Source: Amycolatopsis rubida (GTDB lineage Bacteria > Actinomycetota > Actinomycetes > Mycobacteriales > Pseudonocardiaceae). Taken from it: 64,000 nt of DNA. The translations under genes and the position numbers were made by a program. Shown in pieces: positions 7,816 through 16,404 of this stretch. The notes below the pieces were generated by a model. That model searched no databases. It saw only the letters and a list, made by a program, of their open reading frames with translations, and had not been told where the DNA came from. The number at the start of each line of letters is the position of its first letter. Position 1 is the first letter of the stretch. The stretch spans positions 476,870 to 540,869 of the forward strand of contig NZ_FOWC01000006.1 in NCBI RefSeq assembly GCF_900115345.1. Direction: 5' to 3'.

Positions 7816-8988
7816 ATGAACCGAACGCGGGTGGCTGTGCTCGGTGCGGGTATCGTCGGTGCCGCGTGTGCCCGGGAGCTGAGCCTGGCGGGTTTCGACG
7901 TCGTGGTCGTGGATCGCGGCCGTCCCGCCGGCGGGACCACGTCGCACGGCGAGGGCAACATCCTGGTCTCTGACAAGGGACCCGGGGCCGAGCTCGAACT
8001 CGCGAAGCTCTCCGCGGCGTTGTGGCCCCGGGTGGTCGCCGAGATCGCCGGCGAGGACGTGCGCGCCGCTTCGGCGATCGAGTACGACCCGAAGGGCGGC
8101 ATCGTGGTCGCCACCACCGGCGATGGCGCCCGCGCCCTCACCGCGTTCACCGCCGCGCAGACCGGGGTCCGTGCGGAACCCTTGTCCCGCGAAGAACTTG
8201 CCGACGCTGAGCCCGCGTTGACCCGCGAGGTGACCGCCGCATTCCACTACCCGCAAGACGCTCAGGTCCAGCCCGCGGGCGCGGCGCTGGCGCTGCTGGG
8301 CTCCGCGCTGCGCCACGGCGCGCGGCCGCGGTTCGACACCGAGGTCGTCGGCGCGACCGTCGGCAACGGACGGATCACCGGGATCCGCGTCCCCGGCGAG
8401 GTGATCGAGGCCGACGTCGTCGTGAACGCCGCGGGCCCGTGGGCCGGGCAGGTTTCGGCGCGCCTCGGCGCTCCGATCGCCGTCCGTCCCCGCCGGGGCG
8501 AGGTCCTGGTGACCGCCCCGATGCCAGGCGTCGTCCGGCACAAGGTCTACGACGCCGATTACGTCGGCGCGGTCGGCGCCGATTCGGGCGAACTGCGGAC
8601 CTCCGCCGTCGTCGAGTCGACCTGGGGCGGCACCGTGCTGATCGGCTCGTCACGTCGCCGCGTGGAGTTCGACGACACGATCCGCCCGGACGTGCTGAGC
8701 GCCATCGCGGTCAAGGCACTGCGCCTGTTTCCGGCGCTCGCCGATGTCGCGGTGATGCGGGCGTACGGCGGTTTCCGGCCGTATGTCGACGATCACCTCC
8801 CGGTGCTCGGCGAGGATCCGCGGCTGGGGAACCTCTGGCACGCCACCGGACACGAGGGCGCCGGCATCGGGCTGAGTGTCGGCACCGCGCGCTTGCTGCG
8901 CGAGCTGCTGACCGGGACGGACCCCGCGATGCCGGTCGAAGAGTTCGCTGTGGACCGTCCGGCCGTTCTGGCGGAGGCGGCCGCATGA
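7816..8988 (+). CDS. FAD-dependent oxidoreductase, D-hydroxyproline dehydrogenase catalytic subunit
   Basis: 390 residues, ATG with GGAGG five bases upstream. The N-terminus holds the FAD-binding GAGIVG motif (residues 10-15). The body is of the DAO (D-amino-acid oxidase/DadA, glycine oxidase) fold, ending with the typical GHEGAGIGLSVGTARLL segment that closes over the flavin. In bacterial hydroxyproline pathways a DAO-type subunit works with a small ferredoxin-like subunit and an FAD/NAD-type subunit, oxidising cis-4-hydroxy-D-proline to pyrroline-4-hydroxy-2-carboxylate. Exactly those two partners follow, joined by ATGA and GTGA overlaps, so a heterotrimer is expected. Substrate assignment rests on the operon; the fold alone would also fit other D-amino or secondary-amine acids. 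Confidence 0.85.
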   Translation: MNRTRVAVLGAGIVGAACARELSLAGFDVVVVDRGRPAGGTTSHGEGNILVSDKGPGAELELAKLSAALWPRVVAEIAGEDVRAASAIEYDPKGGIVVATTGDGARALTAFTAAQTGVRAEPLSREELADAEPALTREVTAAFHYPQDAQVQPAGAALALLGSALRHGARPRFDTEVVGATVGNGRITGIRVPGEVIEADVVVNAAGPWAGQVSARLGAPIAVRPRRGEVLVTAPMPGVVRHKVYDADYVGAVGADSGELRTSAVVESTWGGTVLIGSSRRRVEFDDTIRPDVLSAIAVKALRLFPALADVAVMRAYGGFRPYVDDHLPVLGEDPRLGNLWHATGHEGAGIGLSVGTARLLRELLTGTDPAMPVEEFAVDRPAVLAEAAA

Positions 8989-9293
8989 GCGGACGGCTGC
9001 TTCCCCGCGACCGCGATCCGGTGGACCGGACCGACCTGCCGATCCGGATCACCGTCGACGGCGAACCTCTGACCGGGATCGCGGGTCAGAGCGTCGCGGG
9101 TGTCCTGCTCGCTGCCGGGCGGACCTCGTGGCGTACCACGCGTTCCGGGGCTCCGCGCGGGGTGTTCTGCGGGATCGGCGCGTGTTTCGACTGCCTGCTC
9201 ACGGTCAACGACGTACCCGACGTCCGCGCGTGCCGCCGCCCGGCGGCCGACGGCGACGAGATTCGCACCCAGTCCCGGGAGGAACGCGCGTGA
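8985..9293 (+). CDS. (2Fe-2S) ferredoxin-like subunit of D-hydroxyproline dehydrogenase
   Basis: 102 residues. ATG overlaps the previous stop (ATGA) and its own stop overlaps the next GTG, so the three subunits are translationally coupled. Cys62, Cys67, Cys70 and Cys83 give C-x4-C-x2-C-x12-C, the plant-type [2Fe-2S] ligand pattern (GVFCGIGACFDCLLTVND). Such small proteins form the third subunit of heterotrimeric sarcosine-oxidase-like and D-hydroxyproline dehydrogenases and relay electrons between the two flavoprotein subunits. No transmembrane segment. Context gives the specific role. Confidence 0.85.
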   Translation: MSGRLLPRDRDPVDRTDLPIRITVDGEPLTGIAGQSVAGVLLAAGRTSWRTTRSGAPRGVFCGIGACFDCLLTVNDVPDVRACRRPAADGDEIRTQSREERA

Positions 9294-10654
9294 GCCGTCA
9301 GGTGGTGATCGTCGGCACCGGTCCGGCCGGGCTCGCGGCGGCCGAGCACGCGCTGCGGGCCGGTGCCCGCGTCACGGTGCTGGACCAGGCCGAGACCCCC
9401 GGCGGCCAGTACCACCGGATGCTTCCCGAGGCGTACGCGGCGAAACGCCCGGACCGGATCCGGCACGGCCGGGCGGAGTTCGACCGGCGGCGGCGGGTCC
9501 TCACGCATCCGCGGTGCCGGTGGTGGCCCGGGGCGACGGTCTGGGCGTTCTCTCGGGCGGAGAAGCGGCTGCACGTCCTGCGGGGGCAGTCCGACTGTTC
9601 AGGGCGGCGGCGGGTGACCCTCGTCCCGGACGCGCTGATCCTGGCGACCGGCGCGCACGACCGTACTCTGCCGTTCCCCGGCTGGGAACTTCCCGGCGTG
9701 TACACCGCGGGCGCGGCACAGGCGCTGGCCAAGGGGGAGCGGGTCGCGATCGGCGAGCGGGTCCTCGTCGCCGGCACCGGGCCGTTCCTGCTGCCGGTCG
9801 CGGAATCTTTGCTGGACGTCGGAGCCGAGGTGGTCGCGGTACTGGAAGCGAACCCGTTCGCGACCGTCCGAAAAGGATGGACGGCCAGCCCGTGGCGGCT
9901 GGCCGTCCACGCCGGGAAAGCGGGAGAGCTGGTCCGGTATGCCGCGACGCTGGCCCGGCGTCGCGTCCCGTACCGGACGGGCCGGGCGGTGATCGAGGCC
10001 CGTGGTGCGGAGCGCGTCCGCGAGGTCGTGACCGCGAAGGTGCGCGCGGACTGGTCGGTAGTTCCCGGTACGGAACGCACCTGCGAGGTCGACGCGGTCT
10101 GCGTCGGACACGGCTTCGTGCCGCAGCCGGAACTCGCCGTCGCCGCGGGTTGTGCCCTGGACGAGGGTTTCGTCCGCGTCGACGCCACCCAAGAGACCAC
10201 AGTGGACGGTGTCTTCGCCGCGGGTGAGATCACCGGGATCGGCGGCGCGGTCACGGCGGCGGCCGAAGGCGCCGTGGCAGGCCGCGCAGCCGCGGGCGCG
10301 AGACCCGATCCGGCTTTGCTCCGTGCGCGTGACCGAGCCCGCGGTTTCGCCGAACGCCTCGGCACGGCGCATCCGATCGGCGCGGCCTGGCGAAGCTGGC
10401 TGCGCGAGGACACGATCGTCTGCCGTTGCGAGGAAACGACGTACGGCGAACTGACCCGCGCGGCCGAGGACGAGGTCTGTCCCGGTCCGCACGCGCTGAA
10501 ACTCGGCACCCGGGCCGGCCTCGGCCCGTGTCAGGGCCGGATCTGCGGCCCGGTCGTGGCCGAACTCCACGGTGGTGCCGAACGGCACCACCGCCCGATC
10601 GTCCAGCCGATCCGGCTGGGCGAACTCGCCCGAACCGAAGGAGAACCCGAATGA
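9290..10654 (+). CDS. FAD/NAD(P) oxidoreductase subunit with C-terminal BFD-like iron-sulfur motif
   Basis: 454 residues from a GTG that overlaps the previous stop. N-terminal dinucleotide motif GTGPAG (9-14), second nucleotide site VLVAGTGPFLLPVAE, and a C-terminal CRCEE...GPCQGRICG block with Cys378, Cys380, Cys414 and Cys419. That is the BFD-like [2Fe-2S] site of HcnB/OoxA-type and D-hydroxyproline dehydrogenase subunits. It would pass electrons from the DAO subunit to the respiratory chain or another acceptor. A longer in-frame start exists at 9128 but would lie within the ferredoxin gene; the GTG overlap is preferred. Part of the same tightly overlapped operon; the next ATG overlaps its stop. 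Confidence 0.85.
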   Translation: MSRQVVIVGTGPAGLAAAEHALRAGARVTVLDQAETPGGQYHRMLPEAYAAKRPDRIRHGRAEFDRRRRVLTHPRCRWWPGATVWAFSRAEKRLHVLRGQSDCSGRRRVTLVPDALILATGAHDRTLPFPGWELPGVYTAGAAQALAKGERVAIGERVLVAGTGPFLLPVAESLLDVGAEVVAVLEANPFATVRKGWTASPWRLAVHAGKAGELVRYAATLARRRVPYRTGRAVIEARGAERVREVVTAKVRADWSVVPGTERTCEVDAVCVGHGFVPQPELAVAAGCALDEGFVRVDATQETTVDGVFAAGEITGIGGAVTAAAEGAVAGRAAAGARPDPALLRARDRARGFAERLGTAHPIGAAWRSWLREDTIVCRCEETTYGELTRAAEDEVCPGPHALKLGTRAGLGPCQGRICGPVVAELHGGAERHHRPIVQPIRLGELARTEGEPE

Positions 10655-11562
10655 GCACCCCCGACCTCGGCGGCGTCGTCGTCGCGACCGCACTCCCGTA
10701 CCGGGAGGACGCGTCGGCGCCCGCCGGGCTGGCCGTGGACTACGACGCCTACGCCGCGCACTGCCGGTGGCTGGTCGACAACGGCTGCCGGGGCGTCGGC
10801 CCGAACGGCTCGCTCGGCGAGTACTCGTCGCTGACCGACGAGGAGCGCCGCCGCGCCGCCCGCACCGCGATCGATACCGTCGGCGAGGACGGTATCGTCG
10901 TCGTCGGCGTGCACGGTCCCGGGGCGCACCAGGCCAAGCAGTGGGCCGAAGTCGCGGCCGAAGACGGCGCCGACGGCCTGCTGTGCCTGCCGCCCACGAT
11001 GTACCGCGCCAACCGCGGCGAGGTGCTCGCGCATTTCGAAGCGGTGGCGTCGGTCGGGCTGCCGGTGATGGTCTACAACAACCCCATCGACACCAAGGTC
11101 GACCTCACGCCCGCGCTGCTGGCCGAGATCGCTCAGATCGACAACGTGGTCGCGGTCAAGGAATTCTCCGGTGACGTCCGGCGGGTGCTGGAGATCCGCG
11201 AACAGGCACCGGGCCTGGACGTGATCAGCGGTGCCGACGACGTCGTGCTGGAGAGCCTGCTGATGGGCGCGACCGGCTGGTTCGCCGGGTTCCCCAACGT
11301 GTTCCCCGCCGAGTCGGTGCGCCTGTTCGACCTGGCGCGGTCCGGGAAACTCGACGAGGCGCGGGCGCTCTACGAGCCGCTGGTGGCCGCGTTCCGCTGG
11401 GATTCGCGCACCGAGTTCGTCCAGGCGATCAAACTCGGGATGGACCTCGTCGGCCGCTACGGCGGGCCGTGCCGCCCGCCGCGGGGACCGCTGACCGGGC
11501 AGCACCGCGCGCAGGTCACCGCCGACCTGCGCCGCGCGCTCGCCTCGCTGGGGGTGGAGTAG
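10651..11562 (+). CDS. DapA-superfamily deaminase (pyrroline-4-hydroxy-2-carboxylate deaminase)
   Basis: 303 residues, ATGA overlap with the upstream subunit. It has the DHDPS/N-acetylneuraminate lyase TIM-barrel signature: GSLGE near residue 53, Tyr142 (VMVYNNP) and the Schiff-base Lys170 (VVAVKEFSGD). In hydroxyproline breakdown this family member removes ammonia and water from pyrroline-4-hydroxy-2-carboxylate to give alpha-ketoglutarate semialdehyde. Being flanked by the D-hydroxyproline dehydrogenase subunits and the epimerase makes that role far more likely than lysine biosynthesis, which is normally encoded elsewhere. Confidence 0.88.
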   Translation: MSTPDLGGVVVATALPYREDASAPAGLAVDYDAYAAHCRWLVDNGCRGVGPNGSLGEYSSLTDEERRRAARTAIDTVGEDGIVVVGVHGPGAHQAKQWAEVAAEDGADGLLCLPPTMYRANRGEVLAHFEAVASVGLPVMVYNNPIDTKVDLTPALLAEIAQIDNVVAVKEFSGDVRRVLEIREQAPGLDVISGADDVVLESLLMGATGWFAGFPNVFPAESVRLFDLARSGKLDEARALYEPLVAAFRWDSRTEFVQAIKLGMDLVGRYGGPCRPPRGPLTGQHRAQVTADLRRALASLGVE

Positions 11563-12564
11563 GTGCGGTCGATCCGGTCGATCACCGCGGTCGACTCGCA
11601 TACCGAAGGGATGCCGACCCGGGTGGTGACCGGCGGGGTCGGCGTCATCCCCGGCGACACGATGGCCGAACGCCGCCGGTACTTCATGGCGCACCTGGAC
11701 CACCTGCGCCAGTTCCTGATGAACGAACCGCGCGGGCACCCGGCGATGAGCGGCGCGATCCTGCAGCCGCCGGCGAGGCCGGACGCCGACTGGGGCGTGG
11801 TGTACATCGAGGTGTCCGGCTGCCTGCCGATGTGCGGGCACGGCACGATCGGCGTGGCGACCGTGCTGGTGGAGACGGGCATGGTCGAGGTGCGCGAACC
11901 GAAGACCGTGGTCCGCCTGGACACCCCGGCCGGCCTCGTGCACGCCGAGGTCGAGGTGCGCGACGGCCGCGCGGTCCGCGTCAAGCTCCGCAACGTCGCG
12001 TCGTTCCTCGCCGAACGCGACGCCGTCGTCGAGGTGCCGGGCCTCGGCGAGGTGCACTACGACCTGGCCTACGGCGGCAACTTCTACGCCATTCTCGAAC
12101 TGTCCCAAGTGGACATCCCGTTCGACCGGGCGGAGAAGGACCGGATCCTCGCCGCCGGGCTGGACATCATGGCGGCGATCAATGACCAGCGTCCGCCGCA
12201 ACATCCGGCCGACCCGCTGATCGGCGGCTGCAAACACGTCCAGTTCCTGGCCCCGGGGTCGGATGCGAGGGCTTCGCGCAACGCGATGGCGATCCATCCC
12301 GGCTGGTTCGACCGGTCGCCGTGCGGGACCGGCACCTCGGCCCGGATGGCCCAGTTGCACGCCCGCGGCGAGCTGCCGTTGCACACGCCGTTCGAGAACA
12401 GCTCGTTCATCGGCACCGCGTTCTCCGGCGAACTGGTCGCCGAGACCGTCGTCGGCGGCGTGCCCGCCGTGGTGCCGGAGTTCTCCGGGCGGGCGTGGAT
12501 CACCGGCAACGCCACCTATCTGCTCGATCCGGACGACCCGTTCCCCGCGGGGTTCGTCCTCTGA
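11563..12564 (+). CDS. 4-hydroxyproline 2-epimerase (proline racemase family)
   Basis: 333 residues, GTG start directly after the previous TAG. Both catalytic cysteines of the proline-racemase fold are visible: Cys91 in LPMCGHGTIG and Cys254 in DRSPCGTGTSA. A Cys/Cys pair marks epimerases and racemases, whereas trans-3-hydroxyproline dehydratases carry Thr at the second site. The expected reaction is inversion of C2, turning trans-4-hydroxy-L-proline into cis-4-hydroxy-D-proline, which the upstream dehydrogenase oxidises. The neighbours choose hydroxyproline over proline. Last gene before a 172-base spacer with a large inverted repeat. Confidence 0.9.
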   Translation: MRSIRSITAVDSHTEGMPTRVVTGGVGVIPGDTMAERRRYFMAHLDHLRQFLMNEPRGHPAMSGAILQPPARPDADWGVVYIEVSGCLPMCGHGTIGVATVLVETGMVEVREPKTVVRLDTPAGLVHAEVEVRDGRAVRVKLRNVASFLAERDAVVEVPGLGEVHYDLAYGGNFYAILELSQVDIPFDRAEKDRILAAGLDIMAAINDQRPPQHPADPLIGGCKHVQFLAPGSDARASRNAMAIHPGWFDRSPCGTGTSARMAQLHARGELPLHTPFENSSFIGTAFSGELVAETVVGGVPAVVPEFSGRAWITGNATYLLDPDDPFPAGFVL

Positions 12565-12593
12565 CCGGCGGCTGGGCCGCGCCAAACGGCTCT

Positions 12594-12645
12594 GTCGTGA
12601 AAGCCGTTTCGCGACGGCTGATGTCCCGGAAGCGGCTTTCGCGAC
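12594..12645. terminator. Long imperfect inverted repeat between epimerase and permease
   Basis: GTCGTGAAAGCCGTTTC (12594-12610) and GAAGCGGCTTTCGCGAC (12629-12645) pair at 15 of 17 positions with an 18-base loop. It begins 29 bases after the epimerase stop. It could be an attenuating terminator or an mRNA-stabilising hairpin ahead of the permease gene; there is no U-tract. Confidence 0.45.
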
Positions 12646-12736
12646 GCGTCCTTGACTGTCCACAAGCGACCTGACACGTTCGTCCAGACCCCCACTGCCG
12701 ACCCGGTCCGCCCGTGCGGTCCGGAAGGGATTTGTC

Positions 12737-14167
12737 ATGCCCGAATCAACGACGATCCGGCCCCGTTCCCGGCTCTTCTCCCGCGCCGGGCTCTTCCGGC
12801 GCAAGTCCTTCGAAGGCCCGGACGAGGGCGGCCCCGGCGGGCTTCCCCGCACGATGGGCCTCTGGCAGCTCGTCTCGCTCAGTCTGGGCGGCCTGGTCGG
12901 CGCCGGTGTCTTCTCGCTGGCGGGGGTGGTCGCCAACCAGCAGGCCGGGCCCGGCGTGCTGATCTCGTTTCTGATCGCGATCGTCGCCAGTTCGGCGGCG
13001 GCCCTGTGCTACGCGGAGTTCGCCGGGCTCATCCCGCGTGCCGGATCCGCGTACACCTATTCGTACGCGGCGCTCGGGGAGATCGCGGGCTGGCTGATCG
13101 GCTGGGATCTGCTGCTGGAGTACACGGCGATCGTCGCCGTGGTCGCGATCGCCGTCTCCGGCTACCTGTCCTACGTCGTGGAGCAGGCCGGCCTGGACCT
13201 GCCGTCGTGGATGCTCGGGGCGCCCGGGACCGGGCCGGGGCACCGCCTCGACCTGTTCGCGGCGTTGCTGTGCCTGCTGCTGGCGTTCGTGCTTTCCCGC
13301 GGCAGCAAGCAGTCCGCGCGGTTCGAGACGGCGCTGGTGGTGATCAAGCTGGCGATCGTGGCACTGGTCGTGGTCGCCGGCGCGTTCCACATTTCGGCGG
13401 GGAATTTCAGCCCGTTCCTGCCCTACGGTATCGGCGGCGCGGTCGCGGGCGCGGCGACGACGTTCTTCGCGGTGTACGGCTACGACGCGATGACGGCGGC
13501 CGCGGAGGAGAGCGTCGAGGCGAAACGGTTGCTGCCCAAGGCGATCATCGTGTCGCTCGCCATCGCCGCGGTGATCTACCTGCTGGTGTCCATCGTGCTG
13601 ACGGGAATGCAGCGTTACGACCAGATTGACGTGCACAGCCCGTTCTCGAGTGCGCTGGCCGCGGTCGGGCTCGCCGGGCTGGGCACGGTCGTCGCGGTCG
13701 GCGGCATCCTCGGGATCACCACGTCGGCGTTCGCGAACATGCTGGCGGTGTCGCGGATCTGGTTCGCGATGAGCCGGGACGGGCTGCTGCCGCGGTACTT
13801 CGCCCGCACCCACCCGCGGCGCCGCGTGCCGACGCGGGTGATCTGGCCGGTCGGGATCGGGTCGGCGGCCATCGCGGGCTTCCTGCCGATCAAGCAGGCG
13901 GCGGACTTGACGAACATCGGGATCCTGGCCGCGTTCGTCGTCGTGTCGGTCGCGGTGGTGGTGCTGCGGCGCACCCGGCCGGAGCTGCCGCGGACGTTCC
14001 GCACGCCCTGGGTGCCCGTGGTGCCGTCGGCGGGCGTGGCGTTCGCGGTGTGGCTGATCGCGAACCTCGACGCGCTGACGTGGCTGCGGTTCGCGGTGTG
14101 GATGGTGCTGGGACTGGCGGTGTACGCGTTGTTCGGGTTCCGGAATTCGGCGGAGGCGGGAAAGTGA
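12737..14167 (+). CDS. APC-superfamily amino acid permease, likely hydroxyproline uptake
   Basis: 476 residues, ATG preceded by GAAGGGA. About 12 transmembrane helices can be read, beginning at LVSLSLGGLVGAGVFSLAG. That glycine-rich helix I plus the GSAYTYSYAALGEIAGW stretch are typical of the cationic-amino-acid (CAT) branch of the APC superfamily. Its stop overlaps the GTG of the semialdehyde dehydrogenase, and all neighbours belong to hydroxyproline catabolism. The parsimonious role is proton-coupled import of hydroxyproline or a related imino acid at the plasma membrane. Substrate is inferred from context only. Confidence 0.82.
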   Translation: MPESTTIRPRSRLFSRAGLFRRKSFEGPDEGGPGGLPRTMGLWQLVSLSLGGLVGAGVFSLAGVVANQQAGPGVLISFLIAIVASSAAALCYAEFAGLIPRAGSAYTYSYAALGEIAGWLIGWDLLLEYTAIVAVVAIAVSGYLSYVVEQAGLDLPSWMLGAPGTGPGHRLDLFAALLCLLLAFVLSRGSKQSARFETALVVIKLAIVALVVVAGAFHISAGNFSPFLPYGIGGAVAGAATTFFAVYGYDAMTAAAEESVEAKRLLPKAIIVSLAIAAVIYLLVSIVLTGMQRYDQIDVHSPFSSALAAVGLAGLGTVVAVGGILGITTSAFANMLAVSRIWFAMSRDGLLPRYFARTHPRRRVPTRVIWPVGIGSAAIAGFLPIKQAADLTNIGILAAFVVVSVAVVVLRRTRPELPRTFRTPWVPVVPSAGVAFAVWLIANLDALTWLRFAVWMVLGLAVYALFGFRNSAEAGK

Positions 14168-15564
14168 AGACGATCGAACGGGCGGCGACCATCGCCCAGA
14201 GGTGGGCGGAAACCGCTCCGCCCACGCGCGCGGCGGTGCTCACCGCGGTGGCGGACGCTCTCGACGCGGCCGGTCCGGAGCTGATCCCGCTCGCCGACGC
14301 GGAGACCCGCCTGGGCGCCGCCCGGCTGACCGGCGAACTCGCCCGCACGACGTTCCAGCTGCGCCTGCTGGCCGCGGAAGCGGCCGGGGGCAGCACCTAC
14401 GACGTCCGGATCGACCGCGCCGATCCGGGGTGGCCGATCGGGCCGCGCCCGGACCTGCGTCGCTACCGCACCGCGATCGGACCCGTGCTGGTCTTCGCCG
14501 CGAGCAACTTCCCGTTCGCGTTCAGTGTCGCCGGCGGGGACACCGCGGCGGCGTGGGCCGCGGGCTGTCCGGTGATCGTCAAGGCCCACCCCGGCCACCC
14601 CCGGCTGTCGCGCCGGGTGACCGACGTCGCCCAGCAAGCGCTGGGACCGTGGGCGGAGTTGCTCGGCCTGGTCGAAGGCGAATCCGGCGGCGTCGCCGCA
14701 CTGCGGCATCCGGCGATCGCCGCGGCCGCCTTCACCGGCTCGGTCGCCGGCGGTCTCGCGCTCGCCCGGATCGCAGCCGAACGACCCGTCCCGGTTCCGT
14801 TCTACGGCGAGCTGGGCAGCGTCAACCCCGTCCTCGTCACGCCCGCGGCCGCGCGTGCCCGTCCGGAGGAACTGGCCGAGGGTTACGCCGGTTCGCTCAC
14901 CCTCGGCGGCGGCCAGTTCTGCACCAACCCCGGGCTCTTGTTCATCCCGGACACCGGGCCGCTGGTCGACCTCGTCGCCGAGCGGCTGCGGGCGTTGCCG
15001 GCTGTGGAGATGCTCAACGAACGCATCGCCGAGGGCTTCCTGACCGGCGCGGAGCGACTTGGCGCGATCCCCGGGGCGCGCCGCGTCGTGTGGCCGGACG
15101 GGCTCGCGCCCCGGCTTCTGGAGCTGGACCTCACCGGCTTCCTCGCCCACCCGGAAGCGGCCGAGGAGTGTTTCGGGCCGCTGGGCGTGGTCGTGCGGTA
15201 CACGCGGTTCGCCGAGCTGGCCCCGGCCGTCGCGGCACTGCCCGGCCAGCTCACGACCACGCTGCACGCCGAGCCGGACGACGAACTCCTGCTCACCGAG
15301 CTGCGGAAGGTCCTGGCCGCGCGCAGCGGCCGGGTCCTGTGGGGCGGCTGGCCCACCGGGGTCGCGGTGACCGCGGCCATGCAGCACGGCGGCCCGTTCC
15401 CCGCCACCACCGGCCCGATGTCGACCTCGGTCGGGACGGCGTCGATCGAGCGGTTCCTGCGGCCGGTGGCCTATCAGGGCTGGCCCGGCCACCTGTTGCC
15501 CGAGCCGCTCCGCGACGACAACCCCTGGGGCGTGCCGCAGCGGGTGTCCGGACCCGTCGGGTGA
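14164..15564 (+). CDS. Alpha-ketoglutarate semialdehyde dehydrogenase (ALDH family)
   Basis: 466 residues from GTG overlapping the permease stop (GTGA). ALDH landmarks: Asn115 (FAASNFPFAF), Lys140 (PVIVKAHPGH), Glu216 (YGELGS) and nucleophile Cys253 (GGGQFCTNPG). The short N-terminus and the ASNFPFAF motif are those of the branch that oxidises alpha-ketoglutarate semialdehyde to alpha-ketoglutarate. This is the last step of the hydroxyproline route, feeding the TCA cycle. An in-frame start at 14050 would sit inside the permease gene and is rejected. It closes the operon; no clear terminator follows. Confidence 0.87.
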   Translation: MKTIERAATIAQRWAETAPPTRAAVLTAVADALDAAGPELIPLADAETRLGAARLTGELARTTFQLRLLAAEAAGGSTYDVRIDRADPGWPIGPRPDLRRYRTAIGPVLVFAASNFPFAFSVAGGDTAAAWAAGCPVIVKAHPGHPRLSRRVTDVAQQALGPWAELLGLVEGESGGVAALRHPAIAAAAFTGSVAGGLALARIAAERPVPVPFYGELGSVNPVLVTPAAARARPEELAEGYAGSLTLGGGQFCTNPGLLFIPDTGPLVDLVAERLRALPAVEMLNERIAEGFLTGAERLGAIPGARRVVWPDGLAPRLLELDLTGFLAHPEAAEECFGPLGVVVRYTRFAELAPAVAALPGQLTTTLHAEPDDELLLTELRKVLAARSGRVLWGGWPTGVAVTAAMQHGGPFPATTGPMSTSVGTASIERFLRPVAYQGWPGHLLPEPLRDDNPWGVPQRVSGPVG

Positions 15565-16404
15565 AGCCCGTCTCACCGGCACGGTGGCGTTCCCGCGAGC
15601 CGTGGGCAGGCCCTGGTGCACAAGACTGCGACTTCGCAGGCCGACGGTCATGCGTTCGACGAGCACGGGGTGGGCACGACGACACGGGCGGGCGGTAAGC
15701 CGGGAGGCGAGCGCCGTGAACACGACGCCTCCGGAGCCCGCGAAGGGGTGGTTCGCCTCGGGGCTGCCCGCCTTCGTCGCCGAGCGATCGGTGTCGAGGC
15801 GGCTGCTGTTGCCCTGCCTCATGGTGACACTGTTTTCTTCGGTGGTTGAGGTATGCGGCGGACGACAGGACGGCTCGCACGCTCGGTCTGGTCGGCAATG
15901 CGGTGCCGAACAACGCAGTGCTTTTCCTGGGCGGTGGCGTCGCGGCCGCCCAGGACCCGGCACCGATAACGGGAGCGGAAGTGGCTGCGTTGTCGGCGGT
16001 GACGGATCTGACGCGGTGCATTTGCCGGGGCGAGAACCGTAAACCGGTGGGAAGCTCGGGTCCCGGCAGCCGGCGATCCGGCCCGCCGCGTCCAGGGTTT
16101 GCCTGGAGATACGGCCGAGTCGGTCGGTCGATCCGGCCGAACGGGCCGTCGCGAGCGAAGCTCGCGGCGCGGGCGTTGCCGGTGCCCGCGTCGCTGCGGG
16201 TCGCGAAAGGGCCGGCCTCGTCCGGTTTTCTCCGCAGCGAAGCGCTGGCCGCGATCATCGCTGCCTTGAGGAGCCGGTATGAGACACTGCGGGCCAGGTT
16301 GACGGTCAGGAGCAATTCCGGCCGGGACGCCTCAGCGGGCAATTGCCTCAGCGTCGGCAGCCGGGCTTTCCATCGGCGTGGTCCGGGGCTGGTCTTCGTC
16401 GCGC
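15565..16404. other. 840-base stretch without a recognisable gene
   Basis: Several frames are open on both strands because of the base composition, including one on the plus strand at 15846-16421 and one on the minus strand, but none shows a domain, motif or credible start with a ribosome binding site. The composition and broken frames resemble other decayed stretches in this window. It lies between convergent genes. Confidence 0.45.

Noticed and set aside
10531..12936. 801-residue minus-strand frame over the deaminase and epimerase
   Set aside because: Antisense shadow of two well-supported enzymes; His/Asp/Arg-rich with no motifs.
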